Of a stretch of 64,000 bases of DNA, positions 1-10,762 are shown piece after piece. The DNA is from Bradyrhizobium sp. NAS80.1. Lineage in GTDB: Bacteria; Pseudomonadota; Alphaproteobacteria; Rhizobiales; Xanthobacteraceae. The translations under genes were made by a program, and so were the position numbers. The first letter of the stretch is position 1; each line of letters starts with the position of its first letter. Where the stretch lies: NCBI RefSeq assembly GCF_001908205.1, contig NZ_LGHL01000064.1:1-64000 (forward strand). Direction: 5' to 3'. Under the pieces are notes generated by a model. That model ran no database searches. It saw only the letters and a program-made list of their open reading frames with translations, and was not told the DNA's origin.

Positions 1-18
1 GGCCGCCTGGAGGCGGCC
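1..18. repeat. GC-rich perfect hairpin at window edge
   Basis: GGCCGCC, a 4-base loop and GGCGGCC form a perfect 7-bp stem. There is no T-run after it on the plus strand, and what lies beyond the edge is unseen. It could be a transcript terminator stem or part of an intergenic repeat that continues with the 34-base repeat immediately following. Confidence 0.4.
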
Positions 19-21
19 CTT

Positions 22-55
22 CAAAAATGTCGAAAACAACCCCATGCAAAGTAGA
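22..55. repeat. 34-base dispersed repeat, copy 1
   Basis: This 34-base block (begins CAAAAATGTCGAAAACAACC, ends AAAGTAGA) recurs without mismatch at 62165-62198. Both copies are intergenic and in the same orientation. I recall similar sequence scattered through Bradyrhizobium genomes, but only the two copies here are seen. No function is evident. Confidence 0.75.
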
Positions 56-131
56 GGCGACCTCCTAAGTCATTGCTTTGCCTGCGAAACTAAATTCACC
101 CGTCGGGCAAAAAAAATCGGTACGACAAGTG

Positions 132-3100
132 TCAGGTGAGCCCATCGCCTTGGGCGAGCATCCCGGTCAACATCGCCTCGGCCCTGCGCTGAAGCGGCAG
201 CGCACCGCTCTCGGAGGCGATCGCGATGCTGGCTCGCAGGGCGGCGAGAATGGCCGTCTTGTTCTCCGCACCAGAGGCCGGCGTCACAACGGCCTCGCCG
301 AGCAGGGCCTCGGCCTCGAGGCCCGAAAACCCCTGCTGGCGGGCGGTGTTGCGCGCCTCGCGCAGGATGTTATGCGCGGCCTGAACGTCACCAAGGCGGC
401 TGGTGGCGAGCGCAAGGTAGATCGAGCTGCGCAGCACCGCCGAGGTATAGCCGACCGCCTTCGCCTCCTCGCGCGCCTCGGCCAGCATGCCGCGCGCACG
501 GTCGAATAGCCCCTGCTCCAGATAGGCGATGCCGAGATGGCAGGCGAGCACCGGCACGAACAGCCGGATGCCGTGCTTCTGCGCCAGCACGAAACCGTCC
601 TCGAGAATGGCCGCGGCCGCCGCCGGCTCGTTGCGGCCCAACTTCAGCCAACCGCCGCTATAGGCGGCTGCAACGCGGTCGTAGGGACGGTTGGTCTCCT
701 CTGCGATCGCGGCGGCCTCTCGCTGGAGCTGTTCGGCGGCGTCGAGCTCACCCATGACGGTGTGGGTGATGCTGTTCATCATGCAGCAGAGCAACAGCAA
801 AGATCGTGGGGTGGTGCCGATCGGTGCACTCGCTGCCGGGCCAGCGAGATGGGCGCGGGCCGTGGCCAACATCTCTTCAGCGCCGTGGTAGCGACCGGCG
901 AGAAAATAGGCCTGCCCGAGACCATATTCCGCAAGATTGCGCCAGCCTGGATTACCCGAGGTTTCCGCCAGATGCACGACCTCTTGGCCGATCGAGACAG
1001 CTTCGGCGGGCGTTCCATAGAAATTCTGCGCCCCCGCTCTCATGGTCATCGCCGCGACCTTGCGGCCGATGTCGTTAATCGCATCGGCTCGCCGTTCGGC
1101 TTCTCTTCCTAAGTCAAAGGCTTCGGCGACACGCCCGGATCCCGCAAAGGCCAAGCGAGCCTCCATTCGGAGATCGATGGCATCGGTTTCCCGCGAATGC
1201 GTCATTGGGGTCTTGTCAAGCGACCCCATCGCAATCTCGAAATAGTCGACCGCATCGGCATAGGCTGAGCGAACCAGACATTTTCGAGCAGCGTTTCTGC
1301 CGTGACGAAAGGCCTTTTGCCAGTTCTTCGCTCGTGTCGCGTGATAGCAGAGCGCGTCCGGGCCGTCGGCCCATGCTTGATCATTCTCGAGAGCCGCGAG
1401 AATACCCGCATGTACGCCTTCGCGTACCTTTTCGACCATCGAATCGTAGGTCACTTGCCTGACCATCTCGTGCCGAAATTCGAGCGAGTCTTCCAATTCA
1501 CTATCGATCCTGACCAGCAGCTCCGCCCGATCCAGCGCGGTGAGACAATCCTGCAGGACGTCTTCCGGGAGGTCCGCCACTTTCCGCAGCATGGCCTGGT
1601 TTGCTCGAGGTCCAAGCGCCGCAGCGATCTGAAGAAGCGACCGCTCCTGCCGCGACACGCGATCCAGCCGCGCCGCGATCACCCCCTGAATGCTGCTGGG
1701 GATGCCGAGTTCGTCAATCGGACGCGCGAGGGACAGGTCACCCCACTGACCGAGAAGCGTGCCGCTGTCTTTCAGACTGCGGCAGACTTCCTCGATGAAC
1801 AGCGGAACGTTGGCCGTATGAGCGACGATCCGATTTTTCAGGTCCGCGTTCGTCGTGGCGGGGCCAAGCATTTCCGCGAGCATGGCCAGTCCCGAATCGT
1901 CGTCTAGGGGCCGCATCGCCACGATTTCCGCGTGGCAGCGTGCGATCCACACCGGCATTCCATTAGGCCGGGTTGTTAGCAGCACCAGCAGATCGGGACG
2001 CTGCAGTCCCGCGAGGGCGGCCACAACCGTATCGCTGGCCCGATCGATCCAGTGCAGGTCCTCGATCAGAAGGATGGTACGCTGGCGACGAACCACGCTC
2101 TCGACGATCGCGCAGCTTGCATCTGAAATAGCGCGACCGCGCGCGTGAGGCTCCAGTTCGTCCCATTGCGAATCTGAAATCGGCAGGTCCAGTACCGCAT
2201 CGACGGCCCGCTGCTGCACCACCGGCAGCTCGCCAATGAGATCGCCCGCCCTGACCGGATCCCTCGCAGCCGCATCGAGGATTGAAAGCAACAGGCGCTT
2301 GAGTGTGCTATATGGTGCACCCTGGAGGTTCGGACTGCACTCGGCGTCGATCAGCCGCCAACCACTCGCCCGGAGATCCTGTGCGAACTCATGCGCAAGC
2401 CGTGATTTTCCAATGCCGGCGTCGCCCATCAGCAGAACCGTCTGCCGGCCGGCACTGACCCTTTCCGCAGCGCGCCATAGCAGCGCCCGTTCCGTCGTGC
2501 GATCTACGAAACGGGAAACACTACGCGCGCGTCGGACCCGCCAACTGGAAAGGTCGCTCGCGCCCATGACCCGATACACGGGCAGGGGTTCGCCAAAACC
2601 ACGGAATGCTTTGCGGCCCAGGAATTCGAAGCGGACATGTCCGTCCGCGAGCTCTTGGCAGGCCTCGGACACGTAGATCTGATTCGCCTCGGCCGCCGCC
2701 TCCAGCCGTGCGGCCAGATGCTGGGCAGCCCCGCCGATCTCGTAGACTTTGGAAAATTCGCTGGAGACCATGTAGGCGACGACGTGCCCGGAATGGAGGC
2801 CGACCCGGACCTGAAGCCTGGGATCGCCTAAGCCTGTGACGCGCCGAACAAGCTCGATGGCGGCATGGCAGGCGAGCGGAGCATGGTTGTCATCGGCAAT
2901 CGGAGCGCCAAACACCGCGGCCAACCCGTCACCCAACTCCTTGCTGACGATGCCACCGAACTGGCGTACCGCGCCTCTCATCGCCGCAAGAGCCGGCTCT
3001 AGGCGCAGCACCGCCTCCTCAGGCTCCAGCTCAGCAACAAGACCCGTGGAATCGACGACGTCAGCGCGAAGAATCGTCACAAAACGTCGTTCGCTATCGG

Positions 3101-3188
3101 GATCGACGCGCTCGCGGACCGCCGCCCCGCATTTGGAGCACCAGCTGTCGCCCGGACCAATCGCCGACTGACACGCGAAGCAATGCAT
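132..3188 (-). CDS. class III adenylate/guanylate cyclase with AAA ATPase and TPR-like region
   Basis: About 1018 residues. The start at 3188 gives an N-terminal zinc ribbon with C3, C6, C17 and C20; a longer reading would add 22 residues from 3254. A class III cyclase catalytic domain follows (roughly 35-215), with metal aspartates in the RADVVDST and ELGDGLAAVFG motifs. Next is an AAA-type ATPase with a Walker A of the form GDAGIGKS near residue 255 and LLIEDLHW as Walker B. The rest is alpha-helical, alanine-rich and TPR-like. The family makes cAMP (or cGMP) as a soluble signalling enzyme and resembles the cyclase/LuxR-like ATPases frequent in rhizobia. The activating ligand is unknown. 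It stands alone, with 257 bases to the divergent next gene. Confidence 0.85.
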   Translation of the reverse strand: MHCFACQSAIGPGDSWCSKCGAAVRERVDPDSERRFVTILRADVVDSTGLVAELEPEEAVLRLEPALAAMRGAVRQFGGIVSKELGDGLAAVFGAPIADDNHAPLACHAAIELVRRVTGLGDPRLQVRVGLHSGHVVAYMVSSEFSKVYEIGGAAQHLAARLEAAAEANQIYVSEACQELADGHVRFEFLGRKAFRGFGEPLPVYRVMGASDLSSWRVRRARSVSRFVDRTTERALLWRAAERVSAGRQTVLLMGDAGIGKSRLAHEFAQDLRASGWRLIDAECSPNLQGAPYSTLKRLLLSILDAAARDPVRAGDLIGELPVVQQRAVDAVLDLPISDSQWDELEPHARGRAISDASCAIVESVVRRQRTILLIEDLHWIDRASDTVVAALAGLQRPDLLVLLTTRPNGMPVWIARCHAEIVAMRPLDDDSGLAMLAEMLGPATTNADLKNRIVAHTANVPLFIEEVCRSLKDSGTLLGQWGDLSLARPIDELGIPSSIQGVIAARLDRVSRQERSLLQIAAALGPRANQAMLRKVADLPEDVLQDCLTALDRAELLVRIDSELEDSLEFRHEMVRQVTYDSMVEKVREGVHAGILAALENDQAWADGPDALCYHATRAKNWQKAFRHGRNAARKCLVRSAYADAVDYFEIAMGSLDKTPMTHSRETDAIDLRMEARLAFAGSGRVAEAFDLGREAERRADAINDIGRKVAAMTMRAGAQNFYGTPAEAVSIGQEVVHLAETSGNPGWRNLAEYGLGQAYFLAGRYHGAEEMLATARAHLAGPAASAPIGTTPRSLLLLCCMMNSITHTVMGELDAAEQLQREAAAIAEETNRPYDRVAAAYSGGWLKLGRNEPAAAAAILEDGFVLAQKHGIRLFVPVLACHLGIAYLEQGLFDRARGMLAEAREEAKAVGYTSAVLRSSIYLALATSRLGDVQAAHNILREARNTARQQGFSGLEAEALLGEAVVTPASGAENKTAILAALRASIAIASESGALPLQRRAEAMLTGMLAQGDGLT

Positions 3189-3445
3189 TCCAGCGCCTTC
3201 AACGACTGCCTCGGCAGTCCCGCTCGAACGCCCGTGAGGCGTTCGATCCAACAATACCTATAGGAAAGCGCATGGCAATCGGGCTTGCGACATACACGAT
3301 GCTACAGGATGGTGGCACTCTGGACGAAGTACAGTCCTAAGTGGTAGCGTGACTGCGCACTACAAATCGCGTGATCGGCCGCAGCGTGACTCGTATTTTC
3401 GGCCGCTACAGGTTTTGACAAACAGACATATCGAGGAAAGAGGCG

Positions 3446-3940
3446 ATGGCCGGACTGGTATATAGCGGCAAGGCATTTCGAGACTTAATGAACAGCAATT
3501 ACTATCCTTTGACGAATATGAAAAAGAGCGTCGCTAAGCTCAAGGCGTCCGACGACATCGACCTGCCAACTTTGGAATACGGCCAATACCACCTGATTTT
3601 GAACCCGGCATCGAAGTGGCCGCAGGGAAGCGCCAAGTATTGGCATAAGGAGAAGGGCCGGGCCCGCGTCGACCTCAGCACCCAGCCGAACACGGTCCCA
3701 TTGTCCAAGGATGAGCCCGGCGTCATTCCTCTGACGCGATGCGACCTGCTCGATGCCTGCGTCCGGAAATGCTTCAATTCCGAGCCCCCGATCCCGATGA
3801 AGACGAAGATCATCACCCACGCGGCAAGCGATGCCTACGCGCACCGGCACGAGATCCGGCTGGAGTGGGAGTATCGCAATGGCGAGGACAAGGCGCCGAC
3901 GCTGCTCAATCTGACGATGGTCTGCCCGCACAGATCCTGA
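3446..3940 (+). CDS. hypothetical protein, 164 residues
   Basis: I do not recognise the family. The protein is soluble-looking, with no signal peptide or membrane segment, four cysteines (three of them clustered around residues 98-110) and a basic N-terminal half. ATG at 3446 follows an AGAGG-like ribosome site, and a TTGACA hexamer lies at 3415-3420. A strong stem-loop follows 33 bases after the stop. Codon use is slightly less GC-biased at the 5' end than in the neighbours. It sits between a cyclase and a decayed carotenoid-oxygenase fragment, which gives no functional clue. The conserved-looking composition and good start make a real gene likely. Confidence 0.6.
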   Translation: MAGLVYSGKAFRDLMNSNYYPLTNMKKSVAKLKASDDIDLPTLEYGQYHLILNPASKWPQGSAKYWHKEKGRARVDLSTQPNTVPLSKDEPGVIPLTRCDLLDACVRKCFNSEPPIPMKTKIITHAASDAYAHRHEIRLEWEYRNGEDKAPTLLNLTMVCPHRS

Positions 3941-3972
3941 TCTTCAGAACAGGAAAATGACTGTCGCCGCCG

Positions 3973-3995
3973 CCCGCGCGCTACAGGCGCGCGGG
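3973..3995 (+). terminator. 9-bp perfect stem-loop after the orphan gene
   Basis: CCCGCGCGC, loop TACAG and GCGCGCGGG form a perfect 9-bp stem. It is followed by CTTGTCGTTT, a poor T-run. It probably ends or stabilises the transcript of the 164-residue protein. Confidence 0.5.
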
Positions 3996-4101
3996 CTTGT
4001 CGTTTGCTGAGATCAGGGCCTTCCTCGCGCTCACCAAGACCGCGCGAACGAAGAAGCTGCCGGTCCGGAAACATTGACCAGCGCGAGCCGAGGAAGAATG
4101 A

Positions 4102-4455
4102 GACCGACGTGCTTGCGACCGACAAGGGCCCGATGATTCTGCCAAAACTCTACCGCCCGACCTTGCCTCCGAACAGTACACGACCGTCCGCAAATACGAA
4201 CTCAGCTCCGGTCGCAGCACGGCTCATGATTTCAGAACCGGCTTGCCGAGCGAGTTCACCTATATTCCGGGCGAGGGCGCGCGGGGCGAGGATCATGGCT
4301 GGCTGATCGGATTCGTCTGTGACCTCACGCGCGGCACAAGCGATCTGATGATTCTCGATGCGCAGAAGATCGAGGCAAAGCCCGTGGCGCGCATCCAATT
4401 GCCACGGCGCGTTCCGCAAGGCTTTCACGGCAACTGGATGCCTGACGCCCGATAG
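4102..4455 (+). pseudogene. C-terminal remnant of a carotenoid oxygenase (RPE65/lignostilbene dioxygenase family)
   Basis: The open frame from 4102 (just after a stop at 4099) to the TAG at 4455 translates to a stretch ending in GEDHGWLIGFVCD, MILDA, IQLPRRVPQGFHGNWMPD. That matches the C-terminal end typical of carotenoid cleavage oxygenases, including the PRRVP-GFHG-W motif with the last iron-ligand histidine. The upstream part, KYEL...AHDF...PSEFTYIP, also fits the family. The preceding ~350-400 residues carrying the other iron histidines are absent, so this is a decayed gene. A TTG at 4243 could start a 70-residue peptide, but I see no reason to think it is made. Confidence 0.7.
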
Positions 4456-4470
4456 GCCGGGCCGCAATCG

Positions 4471-4497
4471 CCATCGCGCGTCTAAGACGCGCGATGG
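4471..4497. terminator. 12-bp perfect hairpin downstream of the remnant
   Basis: CCATCGCGCGTC, loop TAA and GACGCGCGATGG form a perfect 12-bp stem. There is no T-run. It may be the surviving terminator of the decayed carotenoid-oxygenase gene. The rest of 4498-4766 holds no gene that I can support. Confidence 0.5.
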
Positions 4498-4625
4498 CCC
4501 TACCCCTTCTTCCGATCACCCATTGGCGACATTGGCCAATTCCCCCCGCGTTCAGAACGCGACGCTCTCCGACGAAGCGTACAGGGTCGAGCCAGCTGGG
4601 ATACGCTTACAGATATCGACGGTAC

Positions 4626-4639
4626 ACGTTGCGCAACGT
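4626..4639. promoter_or_regulatory. 14-bp perfect palindrome in a gene-free stretch
   Basis: ACGTTGCGCAACGT is a perfect 14-bp palindrome between the oxygenase remnant and the 3' end of hutC. No gene start is close by, so a role as operator is unsupported. It could also be chance in GC-rich DNA. Confidence 0.25.
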
Positions 4640-4766
4640 AAGGCGTATGCCGATCTGGTTGTATGGCCAAGTGGATCCCGCACGCCGACTCTCACCCGCG
4701 CATGACGCAGAATGAGCTGGAAGCGCCACACACCAACGATGGTCCGCACGCGCCAAGCGCGTTCGC

Positions 4767-5510
4767 TCACACCGGCGCGGGGCTGAACCGTGCGACGAGC
4801 TGGTAGCTACTGCCGGGGTAGGACAGCGTCACATGGGTGATGATGTGCCCGCCGTAGCGGGTGCGGCGGTCAACCACGAGGCAGGCGTCGCCCTTGGCGA
4901 TATCGAGGTGCCGCGCGACCTCTTCGGAGGCATTCACCGCGCGGATGTGATGCTCGGCCTCGCTCCACGGCACCTTCTTCAACAGCCAGTTGCCCGGCGA
5001 GATCTCGGTGAAATCGACCACCGCCGCGGACGGCACCGCTTCGAGATTGATCAGGCGATTCTCGACCACCACGGGCTTGTCGTCGGCGAAATGAATGCTG
5101 GTCAGCGCCAGGATCCGCGCGCCGGCCTCGACATCGAGGCGGGCAGTGTCGCGCTTGGTCGCCTTGCGTTCGCGGCGGTCGACCAGAGCGATGCGGTAGG
5201 CCTTGCCTTCGCGCTGGATCTCCGCCTCGGTGTCATGGATCTGCAGCACATTCCTCTCGGCGCTGGGCTGCGCCACGAAGCTGCCGGAGCGGCGGCGACG
5301 CACGATCAGCCCGGAGGCGGCGAGCGCGCTCAGCGCCTTGTTCACCGTCATGCGCGAGCAGCGGTAGCGCTCGAGCAGTTCCTGCTCCGAGGGCACCCGT
5401 GTCCCCGGCGGCCAGTCGCCGGAAACGATCGCGGTCTCCAGCGCGTGCTGGATCTCCGCATAGCGCGCCACGCCGGTCTGTCGCGGCCGTGGCGTGCGCC
5501 GATCAGGCAT
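4767..5510 (-). CDS. hutC: histidine utilisation repressor, GntR/HutC family
   Basis: About 247 residues. An N-terminal GntR winged helix-turn-helix (residues ~14-80, with VPSEQELLERY and RMTVNKALSALAASGL) is followed by a UTRA ligand-binding domain (~100-240). HutC proteins bind urocanate and release hut promoters. The ATG at 5510 is preferred over 5525 because it overlaps the end of hutF by only 8 bases, suggesting translational coupling. It is transcribed after hutF from the divergent hut promoter, where two 17-bp repeats are candidate operators, so it is probably autoregulated. Confidence 0.9.
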   Translation of the reverse strand: MPDRRTPRPRQTGVARYAEIQHALETAIVSGDWPPGTRVPSEQELLERYRCSRMTVNKALSALAASGLIVRRRRSGSFVAQPSAERNVLQIHDTEAEIQREGKAYRIALVDRRERKATKRDTARLDVEAGARILALTSIHFADDKPVVVENRLINLEAVPSAAVVDFTEISPGNWLLKKVPWSEAEHHIRAVNASEEVARHLDIAKGDACLVVDRRTRYGGHIITHVTLSYPGSSYQLVARFSPAPV

Positions 5511-6927
5511 CGAGCAGCCTCCCAAGTAACTTCTCCAGCGTTACGCGATAGCGCGCCGCGATAGCGTCGCGCTGCAGGTGACGGCCGCCCTCCACCACCT
5601 TGACGCCGCCGGTGAACACGCTGTCGACCGCCGGGCGGCCCGGCACGAAGATCCAGGAATCCAGCCAGTGCTCACGAGCGACTGTGGAGAAGCTGGTGTG
5701 TTCGGAATCCAGCACCACGATGTCGGCACGCTGGCCGGCAGCGAGCGCGCCGATCGGCCGGCCGAGCGCCTGCGCGCCGCCGGCAAGCGCTGCGGTGAAC
5801 AGGCGGTGACCGGTGGATTCGCCGGCCTCGGTGGTCATGAGGTTACGGCCGCGGCGGCCGAGCCGCTGGCTGTATTCGAGCAGCCGGAGTTCGCCAGCCG
5901 CGTCGATCTCGATGTTGGAATCCGAGCCGACACCGAGCCGGCCGCCGGCGGCGAGGTAGTCTGGGCCGTTGAAGATGCCGTCGCCGAGCGACGCCTCGGT
6001 GATCGGGCACAGCCCGGCCACCGCCCCCGACGCCGCCAGCCGCCGTGTCTCATCCCCCGTCATGTGGGTGGCATGGATCAGGCACCAGCGTGCGTCAACC
6101 GGCATGTGGTCGTAGAGCCAGGCCACCGGCCGCGCCCCGGACCAGGCGAGGCAGTCCTCGACCTCCTTCACCTGCTCGGCGATGTGGATATGGATCGGAC
6201 CCTGCGGCGTCGCCTTCACTACTTCGGCGAGGGTTTCGGGCGTCACCGCGCGCAGCGAATGTGGTGCGATGCCGACCGCGGTCGAAGGCAGCCGCGCCGC
6301 AGCCGCACGCGTCGCCTCCACCAGCTTCAGGAAGCGATCGGGATCGTTGAGGAAACGGCGCTGGCCCGGCACCGCAGGCGCGGCGCCGAAACCACCATAA
6401 GCATAGAACGCCGGCAGCAGGGTGAGGCCGATACCGGTGCCGCTGGCCGCCGCGACGATGCGCGCCGCCATTTCTGCGAGGTCCGCATAGGGCGTGCCGT
6501 CGGCGCCGTGGTGGATGTAGTGGAATTCGCCGACCGCGGTGAAACCACGCTCCTGCATCTCAGCATAGGCATAGGCTGCGATCGCCTCGACATCTTCCGG
6601 CGTAAGGCGGCCGAGGAAGCGGTACATCACGTCGCGCCAGGTCCAGAAGCTGTCGTCGCTGGGGCCGCGCCGCTCGGCAAGGCCGGCCATGCCGCGCTGG
6701 AACGTATGGCAATGCAGGTTGGGAAGTCCCGGAATCGCGATGCCCTTGACCCGTTCGCCGCCCGTGCCGGCGGCATCGGGCGCGACGTTCGAGATCACCC
6801 CGCCCTGAACCGTGACACGCACATCGCGCGCCCAACCGTCCGGCAGAAAGGCGTGGTCGAACACAAGGGTGCGGGCCGCCCCGAAATCCTCTGCGCCCGC
6901 CGCGGCAGGGGTCTGAGATCGTGTCAT
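5503..6927 (-). CDS. hutF: formimidoylglutamate deiminase
   Basis: About 474 residues of the amidohydrolase superfamily. The metal-binding HxH lies in LPNLHCHTFQRG near residue 68, further metal histidines in HIHIAEQ, and the late aspartate in GVGSDSNIEID. HutF converts N-formimino-L-glutamate to N-formylglutamate and ammonia, the fourth step of the five-step histidine pathway. The ATG at 6927 is chosen because GGAGG lies eight bases upstream. Extending to a TTG at 6969 would put coding sequence through a candidate operator. It is first gene of the hutF-hutC unit. Confidence 0.92.
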   Translation of the reverse strand: MTRSQTPAAAGAEDFGAARTLVFDHAFLPDGWARDVRVTVQGGVISNVAPDAAGTGGERVKGIAIPGLPNLHCHTFQRGMAGLAERRGPSDDSFWTWRDVMYRFLGRLTPEDVEAIAAYAYAEMQERGFTAVGEFHYIHHGADGTPYADLAEMAARIVAAASGTGIGLTLLPAFYAYGGFGAAPAVPGQRRFLNDPDRFLKLVEATRAAAARLPSTAVGIAPHSLRAVTPETLAEVVKATPQGPIHIHIAEQVKEVEDCLAWSGARPVAWLYDHMPVDARWCLIHATHMTGDETRRLAASGAVAGLCPITEASLGDGIFNGPDYLAAGGRLGVGSDSNIEIDAAGELRLLEYSQRLGRRGRNLMTTEAGESTGHRLFTAALAGGAQALGRPIGALAAGQRADIVVLDSEHTSFSTVAREHWLDSWIFVPGRPAVDSVFTGGVKVVEGGRHLQRDAIAARYRVTLEKLLGRLLDA

Positions 6928-6955
6928 TCGGTCGGCCTCCATGCTTGCTGACATC

Positions 6956-6972
6956 TTATGTATAGACAATTA
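6956..6972. promoter_or_regulatory. candidate HutC operator 1
   Basis: TTATGTATAGACAATTA, identical to the copy at 6988-7004. The core TGT-ATAG-ACA is an imperfect palindrome close to the TGTATATACA core I recall for HutC sites in Pseudomonas. It lies 29 bases upstream of the hutF ATG, in the divergent hutF/hutI control region. Confidence 0.6.
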
Positions 6973-6987
6973 GGTCGCGGTCGGCAA

Positions 6988-7004
6988 TTATGTATAGACA
7001 ATTA
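6988..7004. promoter_or_regulatory. candidate HutC operator 2
   Basis: Second exact copy of TTATGTATAGACAATTA. It begins 32 bases after the first, about three helical turns, so two repressor dimers would sit on the same face. It is 46 bases upstream of the hutI start chosen here. Confidence 0.6.
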
Positions 7005-7050
7005 AGCGCCCATGGCGGAGCCGTGCGGCGAAACATCCTGCGAGGGAGAC

Positions 7051-8253
7051 ATGCGGTACGACAAGATTTGGCTGGATGCGCGGCTGGTCACCGTCAACCC
7101 GGCTGCGGCCGGGCTCGGCATCATCGAGCGCGGCGCGATCGCCGCCAAGGACGGTCGCATCGCCTATGTCGGCTTGCAGGCCGACCTACCCAGCGGCTGG
7201 AGCGCGACGGAGACCGTGAAGCTCGACGGCCGATGGGTCACCCCGGGCCTTGTCGACTGCCACACCCACCTCGTCTATGGCGGCAACCGCGCCCATGAAT
7301 TCGAGCTGCGCCTGGCCGGCGCAAGCTATGAGGAAATCGCCCGCGCCGGCGGCGGCATCGTCTCCACCGTGAAGGCGACGCGGGCCGCGAGCGAGGACGA
7401 CCTTGTCAAGACCGCGCTGCCGCGGCTCGACCACCTGTGCGCCGAAGGCGTCACCACCATTGAAGTCAAGTCGGGCTACGGCCTCGACCAGGACAGCGAG
7501 ATCCGCCTGCTGCGCGCAGCGCGCCGGCTGGGCCGCGAGCGCAAGGTGGACGTGCTGACCACGTTCCTCGGCGCCCATGCGATGCCGCCGGAAACGACCG
7601 ACAAGGATCAGTTCATCGCGCAGGTCTGCGCCATGCTGCCTGCGATCAGCCGCGAGAAGCTCGCGGACGCAGTCGACGCCTTCTGCGAGGGCATTGCGTT
7701 CTCGCCGGAGCAGACCGCGCGGGTGTTCGTTGCCGCCAAGGCGGCCGGCCTGCCGATCAAACTGCATGCCGACCAGCTCTCCAACCTGCATGGCGCGCGG
7801 CTCGCCGCTGAGCATGGCGCGCTGTCAGCCGACCACCTGGAATACACAGACGAGAACGGCGCGGCGGCGATGGCAAAAGCCGGCACCGTGGCGGTGCTGC
7901 TGCCCGGCGCGTTCTACGTGCTGCGCGAAAAGCAGCTGCCGCCGGTTGACGCATTCCGCAAGCATGGCGTGAAGATTGCGATCGCCACCGACAGCAATCC
8001 CGGCACCTCGCCGATCACCTCGCTGCTGCTGACCATGAACATGGGTGCGACGCTATTCCGCCTCACCGTGGACGAACTGGTCGCGGGCGTCACCCGCGAG
8101 GCGGCCCGCGCGCTCGGCCGGCTATCGGACATCGGCTCGCTGGAGGCCGGCAAATGGTGCGACCTTGCGATCTGGGACATCGAGCGCCCGGCCGAGCTGG
8201 TCTACCGCATCGGGTTCAACCCGTTGCATCAGCGAATCTGGAGGGGAGCATGA
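7051..8253 (+). CDS. hutI: imidazolonepropionase
   Basis: About 400 residues of the amidohydrolase superfamily. The metal site HxH lies in [19 protein letters not shown] carries a further ligand, and [10 protein letters not shown] holds the metal-binding aspartate. It hydrolyses 4-imidazolone-5-propionate to formiminoglutamate in the cytoplasm. The ATG at 7051 has GAGGGAG directly upstream and gives the usual length; an ATG at 7012 would add 13 residues and start close to the operator. It opens the hutI-hutG-hutU-hutD unit, and its stop overlaps the hutG start (ATGA). Confidence 0.93.
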   Translation: MRYDKIWLDARLVTVNPAAAGLGIIERGAIAAKDGRIAYVGLQADLPSGWSATETVKLDGRWVTPGLVDCHTHLVYGGNRAHEFELRLAGASYEEIARAGGGIVSTVKATRAASEDDLVKTALPRLDHLCAEGVTTIEVKSGYGLDQDSEIRLLRAARRLGRERKVDVLTTFLGAHAMPPETTDKDQFIAQVCAMLPAISREKLADAVDAFCEGIAFSPEQTARVFVAAKAAGLPIKLHADQLSNLHGARLAAEHGALSADHLEYTDENGAAAMAKAGTVAVLLPGAFYVLREKQLPPVDAFRKHGVKIAIATDSNPGTSPITSLLLTMNMGATLFRLTVDELVAGVTREAARALGRLSDIGSLEAGKWCDLAIWDIERPAELVYRIGFNPLHQRIWRGA

Positions 8254-9071
8254 CATCCTGGCTGACAGTGCGCCGCGGCGACGCGCCGCTGATCGTTTCG
8301 TTTCCGCACACCGGCACCGAGATTCCGGCCGAGTACGACCGCCGACTGGTGTCGCCCTGGCTCGCACGGAAAGACGCTGACTGGTGGATCGACAAGCTCT
8401 ATGACTTCGCCGCCGACCTCGGCGCCACCACGATCCACACCGCGATCTCGCGTACCGTGATCGACGTGAACCGCAACCCCACCGGCGTCTCGCTCTATCC
8501 CGGCCAGGCGACCACCGAACTCTGTCCCACCACTACCTTCGACGGTGAGCCGCTGTACAAGGCTGGCGCCGAACTCGATCCGGCGGAAGTGCCGGAGCGC
8601 CGGGCGCGCTATTTCGATCCGTATCACGCGGCCATCGAGCAGGAGATCGCGCGGCTGCGCCAGATCCATCCGACCGTCGTGATCTACGACTGCCACTCGA
8701 TCCGCTCGGTGATCCCGCGCCTGTTCGAGGGCGAATTGCCTAACTTCAACATCGGCACCAATTCCGGCGCGAGCTGCGATCCGGCGCTGACCGCCGCGGT
8801 CGAAGCCCATTGCGACGCCACCAAGTTCAACCGCGTCACCAACGGCCGCTTCACCGGTGGCTGGATCACCCGCCGCCACGGCGATCCGAAAAGCGGCGTG
8901 CACACCATCCAGATGGAGCTCGCCTGCCGCGGCTATATGCCGGAGACGCTCGGCCCTGTCGGTGAGGGCGAATGGCCCACCGCCTATGACCCGGCCTACG
9001 CGCGGCCGATGCGCGAGGCGCTGACCGCCATCCTGAATTCCTGCCTGCGCTTCGCGCGGCAGGCGACCTGA
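8250..9071 (+). CDS. hutG: N-formylglutamate deformylase
   Basis: About 273 residues of the N-formylglutamate amidohydrolase family. Family-type motifs are [14 protein letters not shown] near the N-terminus, DVNRNPTG and YDCHSIRS. It releases formate from N-formyl-L-glutamate to give glutamate, the last step of the HutF/HutG branch. The ATG at 8250 overlaps the hutI stop as ATGA, supporting tight coupling. A reading open further upstream is just the overlapping frame of hutI. Confidence 0.92.
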   Translation: MTSWLTVRRGDAPLIVSFPHTGTEIPAEYDRRLVSPWLARKDADWWIDKLYDFAADLGATTIHTAISRTVIDVNRNPTGVSLYPGQATTELCPTTTFDGEPLYKAGAELDPAEVPERRARYFDPYHAAIEQEIARLRQIHPTVVIYDCHSIRSVIPRLFEGELPNFNIGTNSGASCDPALTAAVEAHCDATKFNRVTNGRFTGGWITRRHGDPKSGVHTIQMELACRGYMPETLGPVGEGEWPTAYDPAYARPMREALTAILNSCLRFARQAT

Positions 9072-9097
9072 CTGATCGTTTCACCGAGGAGACCCCT

Positions 9098-10761
<1,664 letters not shown>

Positions 10762-10762
<1 letters not shown>

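Noticed and set aside
78..509. Open frame on the plus strand opposite the cyclase
   Set aside because: It is the antisense shadow of a strong 1018-residue gene and its product is Arg-rich with no family pattern.
3958..4075. Possible MerR-like tail (GLSFAEIRAFLAL) after the orphan gene
   Set aside because: The frame has no start, overlaps the 9-bp hairpin and is too short to separate from chance.
6928..6969. hutF start at TTG 6969
   Set aside because: It would run through operator 1 and lacks a ribosome site; ATG 6927 has GGAGG eight bases upstream.
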